From Treponema sp. (GTDB lineage: Bacteria; Spirochaetota; Spirochaetia; Treponematales; Treponemataceae), in contig JAGBXW010000087.1 of assembly GCA_017629095.1 (NCBI GenBank), forward strand, positions 1-36,624: a DNA stretch of 36,624 nucleotides. The letters run 5' to 3'. The notes under the pieces are model-generated. The model made no database searches and had not been told where the DNA came from. It saw only the letters and a list, made by a program, of their open reading frames with translations. The translations under genes and the position numbers were made by a program. This document shows positions 24,896 to 33,992 of the stretch, piece after piece (the first letter of the stretch is position 1; each line of letters begins with the position of its first letter).

Positions 24896-26158
24896 TTATG
24901 CTAGTGGACCTGCACCATTTCCTGTAGAACACTGGAAGAAGGTTGCCTCGTAGCCAATTTTCTCCTTGTAGGCAGCTCCCACGGTGTTAATGAATGTGGG
25001 GATAGCGTCTTTGTGAACCAGGGCAATGGCACAACCCCCAAATCCTGCTCCTGTTACTCTGGCTCCAAGACAACCAGCAATCTTATTTGCTTCTTGATTT
25101 AAGGTGTCGAGCTCAATGCCAGTGGTTTCATAATCTGTCTTCAGTGATTCGTGGGAAGCGTTCATCAGCTGCCCTAGCTCCTGCAAGTTGCCAGACTTCA
25201 GTGCCTCGGTGGCCTTGTATACCCGCTGGTTTTCCAAGATACAGTGACGTATTCGGCGATAAATCACCTCTGATTCAGCTGTCTTTGGAGCTGCTGTTTT
25301 TAGTGCTTCCTGCAACAATGCCAGCTGTTCTGTTGTCATGGAGCAGGGATTTGCTACAGAGGGTTTTCCTTGAGCAACCAGTGCTTGATTCAAGATTTCC
25401 AAGCCTTCCTTACATTCGGCCACCCGCTGGTTGTACTTGGAGTCTGCCAGTTGTCGCTTTTTGTTGCTGTTCATGACGATAAAGCGATAGTCCCCCAGTT
25501 CCAAGGGAATGTACTGGTAGTCCAAGGTGGCACAGTTTAAGAGAACGGCGGAGTCCTTGCGTCCAGTGGAAATAATGAACTGATCCATAATTCCACACTG
25601 CACGTTCATAAATCGATGCTCTGTCTCCTGTCCAATGAGAGCATTATCCACAGGAGTTACCTTTCCGTCGTACAAATGACTCATGGCAGATACAAAGCAA
25701 CACTCCAAGGCCGAGGATGAAGAAACGCCACCACCGTCTGGAATACAACTAAAAAACAAGGCATCAAAGCCAGTGGGGAAGGAAACTCCCTTATCTTTTA
25801 GAATGGTGATGACACCATTCAAGTAATTACAGTAGTCGCTTTCCTTCTTGTAGGAAAAATTCTCCGTGATGTCAAAGGTAAAGCGGCCGGGGAAACGGAT
25901 ATCATCGTAATTGATGGTGGTATCCTTTCTGCGGCGGATTGCCAGGAAGATGTAGCGGTCAATGGCGGTGGGCAGCACCATCCCACCGTTGTAGTCAATA
26001 TGCTCACCGATAATGTTGATTCGGGCGGGCGCTGCAAAGAACTGGATGGCTTCAGAACCAGTTCCATACATTTCTACAAAACGGCGTTCTAGTTCCTGCT
26101 TCAAAGCGGGAACATTCTCACTTGCAAGTTGTGTTAAAACAGCATACTTCTGTGACAT
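24896..26158 (-). CDS. galK: Galactokinase
   Basis: A 420-residue GHMP kinase that phosphorylates galactose at C1. The galactose signature is RINIIGEHIDYNGG (46-59), the ATP-binding motif GGGVSSSSALE (142-152), the catalytic-base motif MDQF (191-194) and the C-terminal VTGAGFGGCAIALV. AGGAGAAGAGAG lies just before the ATG at 26158. It is 11 nt after the chemotaxis receptor gene and 52 nt before galT, so the three are one transcript. Together with GalT it feeds galactose into glycolysis through glucose-1-phosphate. Confidence 0.96.
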   Translation of the reverse strand: MSQKYAVLTQLASENVPALKQELERRFVEMYGTGSEAIQFFAAPARINIIGEHIDYNGGMVLPTAIDRYIFLAIRRRKDTTINYDDIRFPGRFTFDITENFSYKKESDYCNYLNGVITILKDKGVSFPTGFDALFFSCIPDGGGVSSSSALECCFVSAMSHLYDGKVTPVDNALIGQETEHRFMNVQCGIMDQFIISTGRKDSAVLLNCATLDYQYIPLELGDYRFIVMNSNKKRQLADSKYNQRVAECKEGLEILNQALVAQGKPSVANPCSMTTEQLALLQEALKTAAPKTAESEVIYRRIRHCILENQRVYKATEALKSGNLQELGQLMNASHESLKTDYETTGIELDTLNQEANKIAGCLGARVTGAGFGGCAIALVHKDAIPTFINTVGAAYKEKIGYEATFFQCSTGNGAGPLA

Positions 26159-26169
26159 CTCTCTTCTCC

Positions 26170-28377
26170 TTATGACAATTTTGGTGGTTTTAGGGAAAGA
26201 ATCTTTTTCCGTCTGTCTTTTTGCTTTCTTCGCTCTCTTTCTTCAGGCAACTCCATAGGCTTTTTTCTGCGGTCTGGAGGACCAACACGTCGTTCCACTT
26301 GGAAGGTGCTTACTGCTTCTACCAATTCAGATACTGAGTCCTTAGTGGCCATTGCTACAGTATTAACTTGTTCTGCTACTTGTTGCATTTCTGCAGAAGC
26401 TGTTTTACATGATGCTAGTCCACTGTTTACGTCAGTATTTAAGTTTGTCAGTTTTTGACAAAGCTGAGATGCCTGACTGGTACTGGCAGTAATTTCCTCT
26501 ACATTGAGGGTAATGTTTCGGGTGCTGCTTTGAATATCGCTGAGGGCGCGTAAAACCTGCTCGGAAAGTATCTCTTGCTCACCAGTTGCTTGCTCCAGTT
26601 GGGTTACAACGTGAGTAATGTCGTTAATTCGCTGAATGGTACCTGCAAAGGATTTATCAATGGTGACTGCTGTCTCTGCAATACCATCAATTTTGCTTTG
26701 AATGGATTTAAGATAGGTACTGGAAGAGTTAGCTTGTTTTGCAGCAGTTTCTGCCAGTTTTCGAATTTCGTCTGCAACAACGGCAAATCCCTTTCCTGCA
26801 GCTCCTGCATGGGCTGCTTCAATAGCGGCATTCATGGCCAACAGGTTTGTTTGGGCTGCTACTGAGGAGATAACATCGTTCATTTCTTGGAGGGATGCAG
26901 ATTCATGGCGTACATTCACAATGTTTTGGGTAGCTTGGCTTACTGCATTTTTATTCTCAGAAGAAAGTTTTACTAATTCTTCTACATGGCTAGAAGCTTC
27001 GTTGATTCGAACATGAACAGATTCTATACTGGCAACAATCTCTTCAATGGAGGCACTGGAATAAGAGATAATCTGATTTTGGGAATCGATTTCGTTACCA
27101 AGCAATGTTGTCTCTCCCACAATTTTTGCTACGGCATCGTCTACCTGCTGCACCGCCTTTGTCTGTTCTGCAGTGGTGGAGTCCATCTGGGAAATGGCAG
27201 TAACGGTATTGTTTATGGAAAATTTTATGGAATCTGCGGCTTGTACCAAAGATGATGAGGATTCAGATACAGAGTCAGCAGACTTGAAGATTTTTCCCAC
27301 CAGCATACGTATATCTTGTGAAAAGACTTCAAACCCACGGGCAAGTTGATCTGCCTCTTTAATAAAATACTCTGCAAAGGAGGCGGTAAAGTCTCCGTTT
27401 GAAAATCGGTCGCAATGTTTTACCATGGCGGCAAAGGTATGTTTGACTAAGCGGGAGAAAATTAAGGCAATTACCACAACGATTATGAGTTGAGCTACCA
27501 TAAATAAAAAGATAAGCCCAATTGCATCAAGTATACTACCAGTAAAATCTGTGATATCACCAGTGGCTATGATAAACCACGTAGTTCCAGTCACCGGGGA
27601 GATAGAAAAATATGTTCCGTTATTGATGATTGGATCCGTATTGCTGACTACCGCATTTTTTCCACTTTGTGCTGGAAGATAATCATCAAAAATCGTTGAT
27701 TTCATTAATTTTCTGGAGTCTTTATGAGTCAAATAGTATCCAGAAGAATCTACTAGATTGATAACACTGCTTGGGGAGATCTTGTAGTTCTCTGTCATTC
27801 TAGAAAGTGCATCCAGCAGTAAGTCTGCGGCAGCTACTCCTGTAATAGTTCCATCTTTACTGACAGCTGCTTTAGATACAGTGATGCACAAGGTATTTGT
27901 CATGGTATCTATGTATGGCGTGGAAATAGCGATTTCCTGTGGCGTTATCATTGCATTTCTATACCAGTCTCGGTCTGGGGGATTCCAGTCGGCAGGAGGG
28001 TTCCAATTAGTACTATCTACGTAAAACCCATTTTCCTGGTCTCGAGGTATGGCGGTGGCATAATAAATTGAAAGGCTTTCTGGCAAGTCAGCGGCAAAGG
28101 AACTGGCTGCACTATACATCATTTGGGGATCTTTTGTTTCAGCTCCTAATGTTGCCAGATTCCGTACCTTCTCATAATAGAGTGTCATGAGTGCATTAAC
28201 ATCTGAGGCCAACTTATCGGTAGATGTTTGAGCGAGTTGAAGTGCTGTTTTCTCAATGTTCTTTGTCGTGGTTGCATAAAACAGGAGGCTAGATATTACT
28301 GTCACAATAAGCAAAGGAATAACACTTAACATAAGGATTTCTGTGGAAATGGAAATTTTAATTTTTTTGGCTTTCAT
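26170..28377 (-). CDS. Methyl-accepting chemotaxis protein with Cache sensor
   Basis: A 735-residue chemoreceptor. It has a membrane segment at ~14-36, a large periplasmic double-Cache-type domain (DRDWYRNAM and [21 protein letters not shown] are typical), a second membrane segment near residue 285, a HAMP-like linker and a long cytoplasmic coiled coil with the hairpin tip [27 protein letters not shown]. It would signal through CheW/CheA to the flagella. The tail is unusually basic ([26 protein letters not shown]). AAAGGTGAG supports the ATG at 28377. It is the first gene of the galK-galT-cyclase operon, so its ligand may be galactose or a related sugar; this is inferred from position only. 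Confidence 0.92.
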   Translation of the reverse strand: MKAKKIKISISTEILMLSVIPLLIVTVISSLLFYATTTKNIEKTALQLAQTSTDKLASDVNALMTLYYEKVRNLATLGAETKDPQMMYSAASSFAADLPESLSIYYATAIPRDQENGFYVDSTNWNPPADWNPPDRDWYRNAMITPQEIAISTPYIDTMTNTLCITVSKAAVSKDGTITGVAAADLLLDALSRMTENYKISPSSVINLVDSSGYYLTHKDSRKLMKSTIFDDYLPAQSGKNAVVSNTDPIINNGTYFSISPVTGTTWFIIATGDITDFTGSILDAIGLIFLFMVAQLIIVVVIALIFSRLVKHTFAAMVKHCDRFSNGDFTASFAEYFIKEADQLARGFEVFSQDIRMLVGKIFKSADSVSESSSSLVQAADSIKFSINNTVTAISQMDSTTAEQTKAVQQVDDAVAKIVGETTLLGNEIDSQNQIISYSSASIEEIVASIESVHVRINEASSHVEELVKLSSENKNAVSQATQNIVNVRHESASLQEMNDVISSVAAQTNLLAMNAAIEAAHAGAAGKGFAVVADEIRKLAETAAKQANSSSTYLKSIQSKIDGIAETAVTIDKSFAGTIQRINDITHVVTQLEQATGEQEILSEQVLRALSDIQSSTRNITLNVEEITASTSQASQLCQKLTNLNTDVNSGLASCKTASAEMQQVAEQVNTVAMATKDSVSELVEAVSTFQVERRVGPPDRRKKPMELPEERERRKQKDRRKKILSLKPPKLS

Positions 28378-28414
28378 CGATACTCACCTTTACTATTAAT
28401 TTACGTTAGATCAT

Positions 28415-28423
28415 AGTATATCA
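28415..28423 (-). promoter_or_regulatory. Extended -10 promoter of the receptor-gal operon
   Basis: On the minus strand TGATATACT is an extended -10 (TGn plus TATACT), about 38 nt upstream of the receptor start. No good -35 is seen, which is acceptable for extended -10 promoters. Confidence 0.5.
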
Positions 28424-28516
28424 CACTTTAGAAAAAAAAGTATATGTAAATAATTATCTATAAGCACAATTTCTCTCATAAGTTTTAACCCCTGTAGTGT
28501 TTAAAAGAATAAGGTG

Positions 28517-28544
28517 TTGAAAAAGATTGTTAAGCAGGTAAAAT
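28517..28544 (+). promoter_or_regulatory. Promoter of luxS
   Basis: TTGAAA (28517-28522), a 16-nt spacer and TAAAAT (28539-28544) lie about 38 nt before the luxS start and are divergent from the receptor-gal promoter. Confidence 0.55.
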
Positions 28545-28581
28545 AGATTCCAGAGAGAACTTTTCAAGGAGAATACTGTGT

Positions 28582-29061
28582 ATGGAAAAAATCGCAAGTT
28601 TTACTATTGACCACATTAAGTTGGAACCTGGAGTCTATGTATCCCGCACCGATGCTGTGGGAAATTCCACAGTCACCACTTTTGACATCAGAATGACCGC
28701 CCCAAATCGGGAGCCGGTAATGAATACGGCGGAAATGCACGCTATGGAACATTTGGGTGCCACCTTCTTGCGAAATCACAAAGAATTTGGCTCAAAGATT
28801 GTGTATTTCGGCCCCATGGGATGTCGCACAGGATTCTATCTTTTGCTGGCGGGGGAATACACTTCTGAGGCAGTGGTCCCCTTGCTCACAGAAATGTTTG
28901 AATTTATCCGTGATTTTCAAGGTGACATTCCGGGAGCCTGCCCCAAGGATTGTGGCAATTATCTTGACATGAACTTGCCCATGGCAAATTGGCTTGCCCG
29001 CCGTTTTCTGGACAAGACCTTGTACGGCATTGACCAGACTCATCTGGTGTATCCAGAGTGA
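28582..29061 (+). CDS. luxS: S-ribosylhomocysteine lyase (AI-2 synthesis)
   Basis: A 159-residue metalloenzyme that splits S-ribosylhomocysteine into homocysteine and DPD, the precursor of the AI-2 signal. The metal ligands are H53 and H57 in HAMEH and C124 in CPKDCGNY. The catalytic Cys is C81 in GPMGCRTGFY. E56 in the same helix is the second acid/base residue. Length is standard. AAGGAG lies 9 nt before the ATG. It stands alone with its own promoter; the partner Pfs/MTAN is not in this window. With metK it belongs to the activated methyl cycle. Confidence 0.97.
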   Translation: MEKIASFTIDHIKLEPGVYVSRTDAVGNSTVTTFDIRMTAPNREPVMNTAEMHAMEHLGATFLRNHKEFGSKIVYFGPMGCRTGFYLLLAGEYTSEAVVPLLTEMFEFIRDFQGDIPGACPKDCGNYLDMNLPMANWLARRFLDKTLYGIDQTHLVYPE

Positions 29062-29099
29062 TGTTGTAGAAGGCTCACGGGAAATCTGGCAAAAGAAAT

Positions 29100-29128
29100 T
29101 TGACAGTTGACTTTTGGCGGGGTATAAT
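29100..29128 (+). promoter_or_regulatory. Perfect-consensus sigma70 promoter of sugar ABC operon
   Basis: TTGACA (29100-29105), exactly 17 nt, then TATAAT (29123-29128): both hexamers match the consensus in full. The transcript start is expected near 29135, leaving a ~35-nt leader with AGGAGGAG. High constitutive expression of the binding protein is inferred. Confidence 0.88.
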
Positions 29129-29169
29129 AAATTGATTTCTTTTTTATTATAGTTTAGGAGGAGAAAAGA

Positions 29170-30444
29170 ATGAAAAAGATTATAGGAATCCTGCTGGTTG
29201 CAGCTACCTTGTTCTCCATGGTGGGATGTAGCAAACCAGAAGCTAAGAAGAGCGATAAGCAGGTTTTGGATGTTATCATTTCTCAGTATGGTAACTACAC
29301 AAAGGAATGGTGGACTGAATTCGAGAAGAATTTCGAAGCTACCAATGCTGATATCGACTTGAACATTGAAATCGTTTCTTGGAACGACATCTACTCAGTT
29401 GTTACAACTCGTATTTCAACTGGTGAGCAGCCCGACATTTTGAACATTTCTGGTTTTGCTGACTATGTTGCTGACGACCTGTTGATGCCAGCTACAGAGT
29501 ACACCTCTGCTGCTGTTCAGGCTCAGATTATCCCCAGCTTCTGGAACTCCAACGAAATGGACGGAACTATTTGGGCACTCCCCATTTTGGCTTCTTGCCG
29601 CGCCTTGTTCTACAATGTTGACTTGTTGAACGGTGCTGGAATCTCTGCTCCTCCCACCACTTGGGATGAGGTTATTGCTGCTTGTCAGGCTGTTCGTGCA
29701 AAATACGGTTCTGCAGTAACTCCTTGGGCATTGGACATTTCTACTGACGAAGGTCAGGCTGCATTCTCATACTACAGCTGGAACTTTGGTGGTGGATACG
29801 TAGATGCCAATGGTAACTGGAACTTGAACTCTGCTGAAAACGTAGCAGCTGTTGAGTACATCAAATCCTTGATTGACGGTGGCTTTGTAAATGCAGGTCC
29901 TTACACAGATACTCGCTATGCCCTTCAGGATTCCTTCAGTGCTGGTAACGTAGCTATGATGATTGGTCCTATGAACATGGTTGCTGCAGACTCAACAGTA
30001 AATTATGGTGTTGCTAACATTCCTGGAATGGGAGTTGGTCTTGGTGTATGCGACCAGTTGATGGTATTCAAGGACAAGAAGGCTGCTGACCAGGCTACAC
30101 GTACTGCTGCTATTTCCAAGTTCTTTGACGCTTTCTATGCTTGCGAAACATACTCTGACTACATGGTATACGAAGGATTCTTGCCTGCTACTTTGGATGC
30201 TTCCGAGTACTTGGCTCAGAATGCTGAAAAGCACACCCAGGGTGGTAGCACAAAGACTGGTTCTTCTGAGTACTTTGCAACATTCTGTGCAGTTCTTCCT
30301 ACCTGTCAGTTCTATCCTATGCAGAAGCCTGAGTGGATGGACGTTCGCAATGGTGTAATCGATGTAGAGCAGAAGGTTGGCCAGGGCTTGATTTCTGCTA
30401 AGGATGCATTGGATGCATTGCAGGCTCAGGTTACTGGAAACTAA
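29170..30444 (+). CDS. Sugar ABC transporter substrate-binding lipoprotein
   Basis: A 424-residue extracellular solute-binding protein of family 1 (CUT1 carbohydrate importers). The lipoprotein signal MKKIIGILLVAATLFSM ends in the lipobox MVGC. Landmarks are WWTEFEKNFEATNADIDLNIEIVSWNDIY, GEQPDILNISGFADYVADDLL and WALPILASCRALFYNVDLLNGAGISAPPTTWDEV, a classic order for the family. It delivers an oligosaccharide or sugar alcohol to the two permeases downstream. It has a perfect promoter and AGGAGGAG before its ATG. A terminator-like hairpin follows, so it is probably expressed above the permeases. No ATPase gene is in the operon; a shared MsmK/MalK-type ATPase elsewhere is likely. Confidence 0.93.
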   Translation: MKKIIGILLVAATLFSMVGCSKPEAKKSDKQVLDVIISQYGNYTKEWWTEFEKNFEATNADIDLNIEIVSWNDIYSVVTTRISTGEQPDILNISGFADYVADDLLMPATEYTSAAVQAQIIPSFWNSNEMDGTIWALPILASCRALFYNVDLLNGAGISAPPTTWDEVIAACQAVRAKYGSAVTPWALDISTDEGQAAFSYYSWNFGGGYVDANGNWNLNSAENVAAVEYIKSLIDGGFVNAGPYTDTRYALQDSFSAGNVAMMIGPMNMVAADSTVNYGVANIPGMGVGLGVCDQLMVFKDKKAADQATRTAAISKFFDAFYACETYSDYMVYEGFLPATLDASEYLAQNAEKHTQGGSTKTGSSEYFATFCAVLPTCQFYPMQKPEWMDVRNGVIDVEQKVGQGLISAKDALDALQAQVTGN

Positions 30445-30485
30445 GTTTCTATAAGGAACTATTGAATCCACACTGATTTGTAAGC

Positions 30486-30515
30486 GGGCCTGGATATATT
30501 CAGGCCCTTTCTTTT
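30486..30515 (+). terminator. Intra-operon terminator/attenuator after binding-protein gene
   Basis: GGGCCTG (30486-30492) pairs perfectly with CAGGCCC (30501-30507), followed by TTTCTTTT. It sits between the binding protein and the first permease, so partial read-through would set their ratio. Confidence 0.75.
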
Positions 30516-30568
30516 ACATACGAATCCGTAAAATGGTTTCGTAAATCCGAGCAGGGAGGAATCAGCAC

Positions 30569-31468
30569 ATGAAGGTAAGTTCTAAAACACTTCAGTCGAT
30601 GCGAAAGGTGGAGCCCTATGTGTGGCTTTTGCCAAGTATATTGATGATGGGTGTTATGATTTTGATTCCCATTGTCACTGTATTTCAATCATCCTTTTCT
30701 GAAATCAGTAAGGCTGGTATAAATCGTGGCTGGAATGGTGTTGCAAACTATATTAGCATTTTTAAAAATCAAACCTTTTGGCACACACTACAAAATACCT
30801 TAGTGTGGACCATTGTGGTTGTAGGTCTTTCTACTGTTATTGGCTTTACCTTGGCCATGATCTTGAACGTGCAATTCAAGGGGCGAAAGATTGCTCGTGC
30901 CGTTATCGTATTCCCCTGGGCAACTGCATTGATTATTCAGGCTGTAGTTTGGAAGTACATCATCAGTCCTGAATACGGTGCTTTAAACACCTTGCTGTAC
31001 AATCTTGGGCTTATTGATAGCTATGTAAACTGGACTGCATCTCCTGCAGCCTTCTTTGCTTGGGAATGCTGGGTTGGTATCTTTGTAACCATTCCCTTCG
31101 TTACTTTCTGCGTTTTGTCTGGATTGCAGAGTATCGATGGTGCCCTGTATGAGGCTGCCGCTGTAGATGGCATTGGATTCTGGGGAAAACTCTTCAAAAT
31201 TACCTTGCCCTTGGTAATGCCAAGTTTGTCTGTTTCCACAGTATTGAATATCATCTACGTATTTAACTCCTTCCCAATTATTTGGACAATTTCCAAGGGA
31301 GATCCTGCTGACCAAACCCACACCTTGGTAACCTATTTGTATGACTTGTCCTTCAGTTCCGGTAAGTTTGGCGAGGCTGCAGCTGTTTCTGTAATCGGAT
31401 TTATAGTGCTTTCAATTTGTGCAAGCATTTACATGATTATCTCTTTGAAGGGTGAACAGGAGGGCTAA
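30569..31468 (+). CDS. Sugar ABC transporter permease (MalF/UgpA type)
   Basis: A 299-residue inner-membrane permease with six hydrophobic segments, the first at VWLLPSILMMGVMILIPIVTV. The cytoplasmic EAA loop that contacts the ATPase is YEAAAVDGIGFWGKLFKIT followed by LPLVMPSL. GGGAGG lies upstream of the ATG. It overlaps no gene, is 124 nt after the binding protein, and is 3 nt before the second permease. It should form a heterodimer with that partner. Confidence 0.93.
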   Translation: MKVSSKTLQSMRKVEPYVWLLPSILMMGVMILIPIVTVFQSSFSEISKAGINRGWNGVANYISIFKNQTFWHTLQNTLVWTIVVVGLSTVIGFTLAMILNVQFKGRKIARAVIVFPWATALIIQAVVWKYIISPEYGALNTLLYNLGLIDSYVNWTASPAAFFAWECWVGIFVTIPFVTFCVLSGLQSIDGALYEAAAVDGIGFWGKLFKITLPLVMPSLSVSTVLNIIYVFNSFPIIWTISKGDPADQTHTLVTYLYDLSFSSGKFGEAAAVSVIGFIVLSICASIYMIISLKGEQEG

Positions 31469-31471
31469 AGG

Positions 31472-32308
31472 ATGAAGGGAAAAGATTTTAAACTGACTCG
31501 TGTACTGCTGTACATCGGAATTTTTGTCACCTGCGTAGTGATTTTGTATCCCTACTTCATAATGATTATTACTGCCTCCAAAACAAATGCGGAAATGTAT
31601 GATACTCGTGGTGGTATCTTGCCCAAGGCTTGGCAGCTGATAAACTTTGTAAAGGTGTGGTCGGAAGCCCCCATCCTCAGGTATCTGGGGAATTCAATTT
31701 TGGTGGCAGGTGGAGCCTCTCTTTTGGCCATTATCTGTGGAATTCCTGCCGCCTACGCCCTTTCCCGCATGAAGTTTAAAGGTAAGAGCTTTTTCATGGG
31801 TATGGTTATTATGAGTCAGATGTTCTCACCAGTTGTTTTGTTGGTAGGTATTTACCGCATGATGGTGAACATGGGCTTAAACAATAGCATCCTCGGCCTT
31901 ATCCTGTTGAATGCGGCCTTTAACCAAGCCTTTGTTATCTGGTTGTTGCGGGGCACCTTCTCTTCAATTTCTTCTGAAATGGAGCAGGCCGCAAAAATTG
32001 ATGGTTGTGGAACCGTCCAGGCGTTAGTTCGGATTTTGCTACCTACTGCTGCTCCTGGTATCGTAACAACCCTTATCTTCGTATTCATCAACTCTTGGAA
32101 CGAGTACACCATTGCCCTCACCTTGATTTCCTCCGACATCTTTAAGCCCATAACTGTGGGAATCAACGTGTTCTACGGCTTTAACATCATTAAGTGGCAG
32201 TACTTGTTTGCAACTTCAGTCTTTGCAACTATTCCAGTAATTGTCCTCTTCCTGTGCATTGAAAAGCACTTGGTAAGTGGCTTGACAGCTGGTGGTGTAA
32301 AAGGCTAA
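31472..32308 (+). CDS. Sugar ABC transporter permease (MalG/UgpE type)
   Basis: A 278-residue permease with six membrane segments and the shorter N-terminus expected of the MalG-like partner. The EAA-type loop is [33 protein letters not shown] upstream overlaps the end of the first permease gene, giving translational coupling. An in-frame start of the next ORF would overlap its stop, but I place that gene's start 33 nt further on. Confidence 0.93.
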   Translation: MKGKDFKLTRVLLYIGIFVTCVVILYPYFIMIITASKTNAEMYDTRGGILPKAWQLINFVKVWSEAPILRYLGNSILVAGGASLLAIICGIPAAYALSRMKFKGKSFFMGMVIMSQMFSPVVLLVGIYRMMVNMGLNNSILGLILLNAAFNQAFVIWLLRGTFSSISSEMEQAAKIDGCGTVQALVRILLPTAAPGIVTTLIFVFINSWNEYTIALTLISSDIFKPITVGINVFYGFNIIKWQYLFATSVFATIPVIVLFLCIEKHLVSGLTAGGVKG

Positions 32309-32340
32309 TGCTTGGGCAATTTGTGAGTACAGGAGAATCT

Positions 32341-33315
32341 ATGGCTGCTAAACCGAGTATTGCAATAACCATGGGAGATCCCGCTGGTATTGGCCCAGAG
32401 ATTGTGGTTCGTGCTTTGGCAGATCCTCTTGTGCAGCAAGTTGCCTTTTGTTATGTGGTGGGGAGTCGCTCCGTGCTGGAAGATGCCTGTAAACGGTGCG
32501 ATTTGCCCGCTAGCATCCTTGAGTCCCAATGGGCTTGCGTGAAGGATGTTGGAATCGTAGAAGCTGGAACCTATCAGTATGGTGAGATTTCAGCTGAATG
32601 TGGCCGTGCATCCTTTGAATACATAAAAAAAGCTATTGAACTGGCTCAAGCTGGCAAAGTCCAAGCTGTGGCAACGGCTCCCATCAACAAGGAGTCCTTG
32701 CGTGCTGGTTCCATTCCCTTTATTGGGCACACAGAGATTTTTGGTGAGCTTACGGATACCCAAGATCCCCTTACCTTGTTCGAGGTACGGAATCTACGGG
32801 TGTTTTTTCTGTCCCGCCACGTGTCTCTAAAAAAAGCCTGTGAGCTTGTTACAAAGGAACGGCTTGTGGATTATGTGCTGCGATGCACTAAAGCTCTGGA
32901 ACAGCTGGGAATCACTCAGGGCACTATGGCCATTGCGGGACTCAATCCTCATTCTGGGGAACATGGCTTGTTCGGACGAGAAGAGGTGGATGCCATTACT
33001 CCAGCGGTAGAAGCCTTGCAAAAGGCTGGCTACAATGTGGTTGGTCCAATTAGTGCTGATTCTGTTTTTCACCTCGCCTTGCAGGGGAGATACAATAGTG
33101 TTCTTTCCTTATACCACGACCAAGGCCACATTGCCACAAAAACCTACGACTTTGAGCGGACCATTTCTATCACCTGTGGAATGCCCATTTTACGAACCTC
33201 CGTTGACCACGGCACCGCCTTTGACATTGCTGGTAGTGGAAAAGCTTCTGCCATCAGCATGATTGAAGCTATTGCGGTGGCGGCAAAATATGCACCTTTT
33301 TGGAAGGCACAATGA
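32341..33315 (+). CDS. pdxA: PdxA-family 4-phosphate dehydrogenase
   Basis: A 324-residue NAD-dependent dehydrogenase of the PdxA family. Classical PdxA oxidises 4-hydroxythreonine-4-phosphate in pyridoxal phosphate synthesis. A catabolic branch (PdxA2/DenD-like) acts on D-threonate or D-erythronate 4-phosphate. Motifs are [14 protein letters not shown] near the start, metal-ligand histidines in FIGHTEIF and LYHDQGH, the [14 protein letters not shown] block and [14 protein letters not shown] near the end. ATG 32341 is preceded by AGGAG; the upstream ATG at 32308 is not. Location inside a sugar ABC operon, with no other pdx gene visible, favours a catabolic role, but sequence reading alone does not separate the two. 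Confidence 0.87.
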   Translation: MAAKPSIAITMGDPAGIGPEIVVRALADPLVQQVAFCYVVGSRSVLEDACKRCDLPASILESQWACVKDVGIVEAGTYQYGEISAECGRASFEYIKKAIELAQAGKVQAVATAPINKESLRAGSIPFIGHTEIFGELTDTQDPLTLFEVRNLRVFFLSRHVSLKKACELVTKERLVDYVLRCTKALEQLGITQGTMAIAGLNPHSGEHGLFGREEVDAITPAVEALQKAGYNVVGPISADSVFHLALQGRYNSVLSLYHDQGHIATKTYDFERTISITCGMPILRTSVDHGTAFDIAGSGKASAISMIEAIAVAAKYAPFWKAQ

Positions 33316-33992
33316 CTACAGTTTCATCTTCATCATTATTAAAAGACGGTTTGCTTGCATTGCATTTTTTATCAGAAGAAATTCCTGCTGTTCAGGCAAA
33401 GCTAGAAGGCTATATCCGTGAGTTAATGTTGTTCAATGCCGCCTACGATTTAGTGGGAGCCGACAACCAAGATCAAATTATCGTGAATCATATTCTCGAT
33501 AGTCTTTCTGCTTGGAAATATCTTCAAGAAATGGCACTGGAACGACAAGCTGGTGGCCAACAGATACTTATTGCAGATATTGGTTCTGGCGGAGGCTTAC
33601 CTGGGATTCCCCTTGCAATTGCCTTGCCCCAGTTTCAATTTGTGTTGGTGGAGCGTATGAGCAAGCGCTGTGCCTTTTTGGAAAATTGTGCTGCCATCCT
33701 TGGTTTGCGTAATGTGCGGGTGGAAAATCTTCAGGCAGAACAGGTGGAAGCCTCCTCCTTTGATATAGCAACCTTTAGAGCATTTCGTCCGCTGGATAAA
33801 AAGATGATTCGTACTTTGCTAAGAACCATTAAAACTGACGGAATTTTGGCTGCCTACAAGGCAAAACTTGAAAGCATTGAAACAGAAATGGCGGGAATTG
33901 CTTCCATTGTGCCAGAATATACAATAAAACCGCTGGAGGTTCCCTTTTTAGAAGACCACCAGCGGCATTTAGTGCTTATTCAGCATTCATAA
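33312..33992 (+). CDS. rsmG: 16S rRNA (guanine-527-N7)-methyltransferase
   Basis: A 226-residue SAM-dependent methyltransferase of the RsmG/GidB family that modifies G527 of 16S rRNA. The SAM-binding motif is [16 protein letters not shown]. It also shows [20 protein letters not shown] and [15 protein letters not shown], and the early HILDSL is typical. ATG 33312 overlaps the pdxA stop as ATGA and has GGAAGG upstream. It is the last gene of the ABC-pdxA unit, probably by chance of transcript read-through rather than by function. Its stop codon directly abuts that of the convergent TPR gene. Confidence 0.93.
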   Translation: MTTVSSSSLLKDGLLALHFLSEEIPAVQAKLEGYIRELMLFNAAYDLVGADNQDQIIVNHILDSLSAWKYLQEMALERQAGGQQILIADIGSGGGLPGIPLAIALPQFQFVLVERMSKRCAFLENCAAILGLRNVRVENLQAEQVEASSFDIATFRAFRPLDKKMIRTLLRTIKTDGILAAYKAKLESIETEMAGIASIVPEYTIKPLEVPFLEDHQRHLVLIQHS

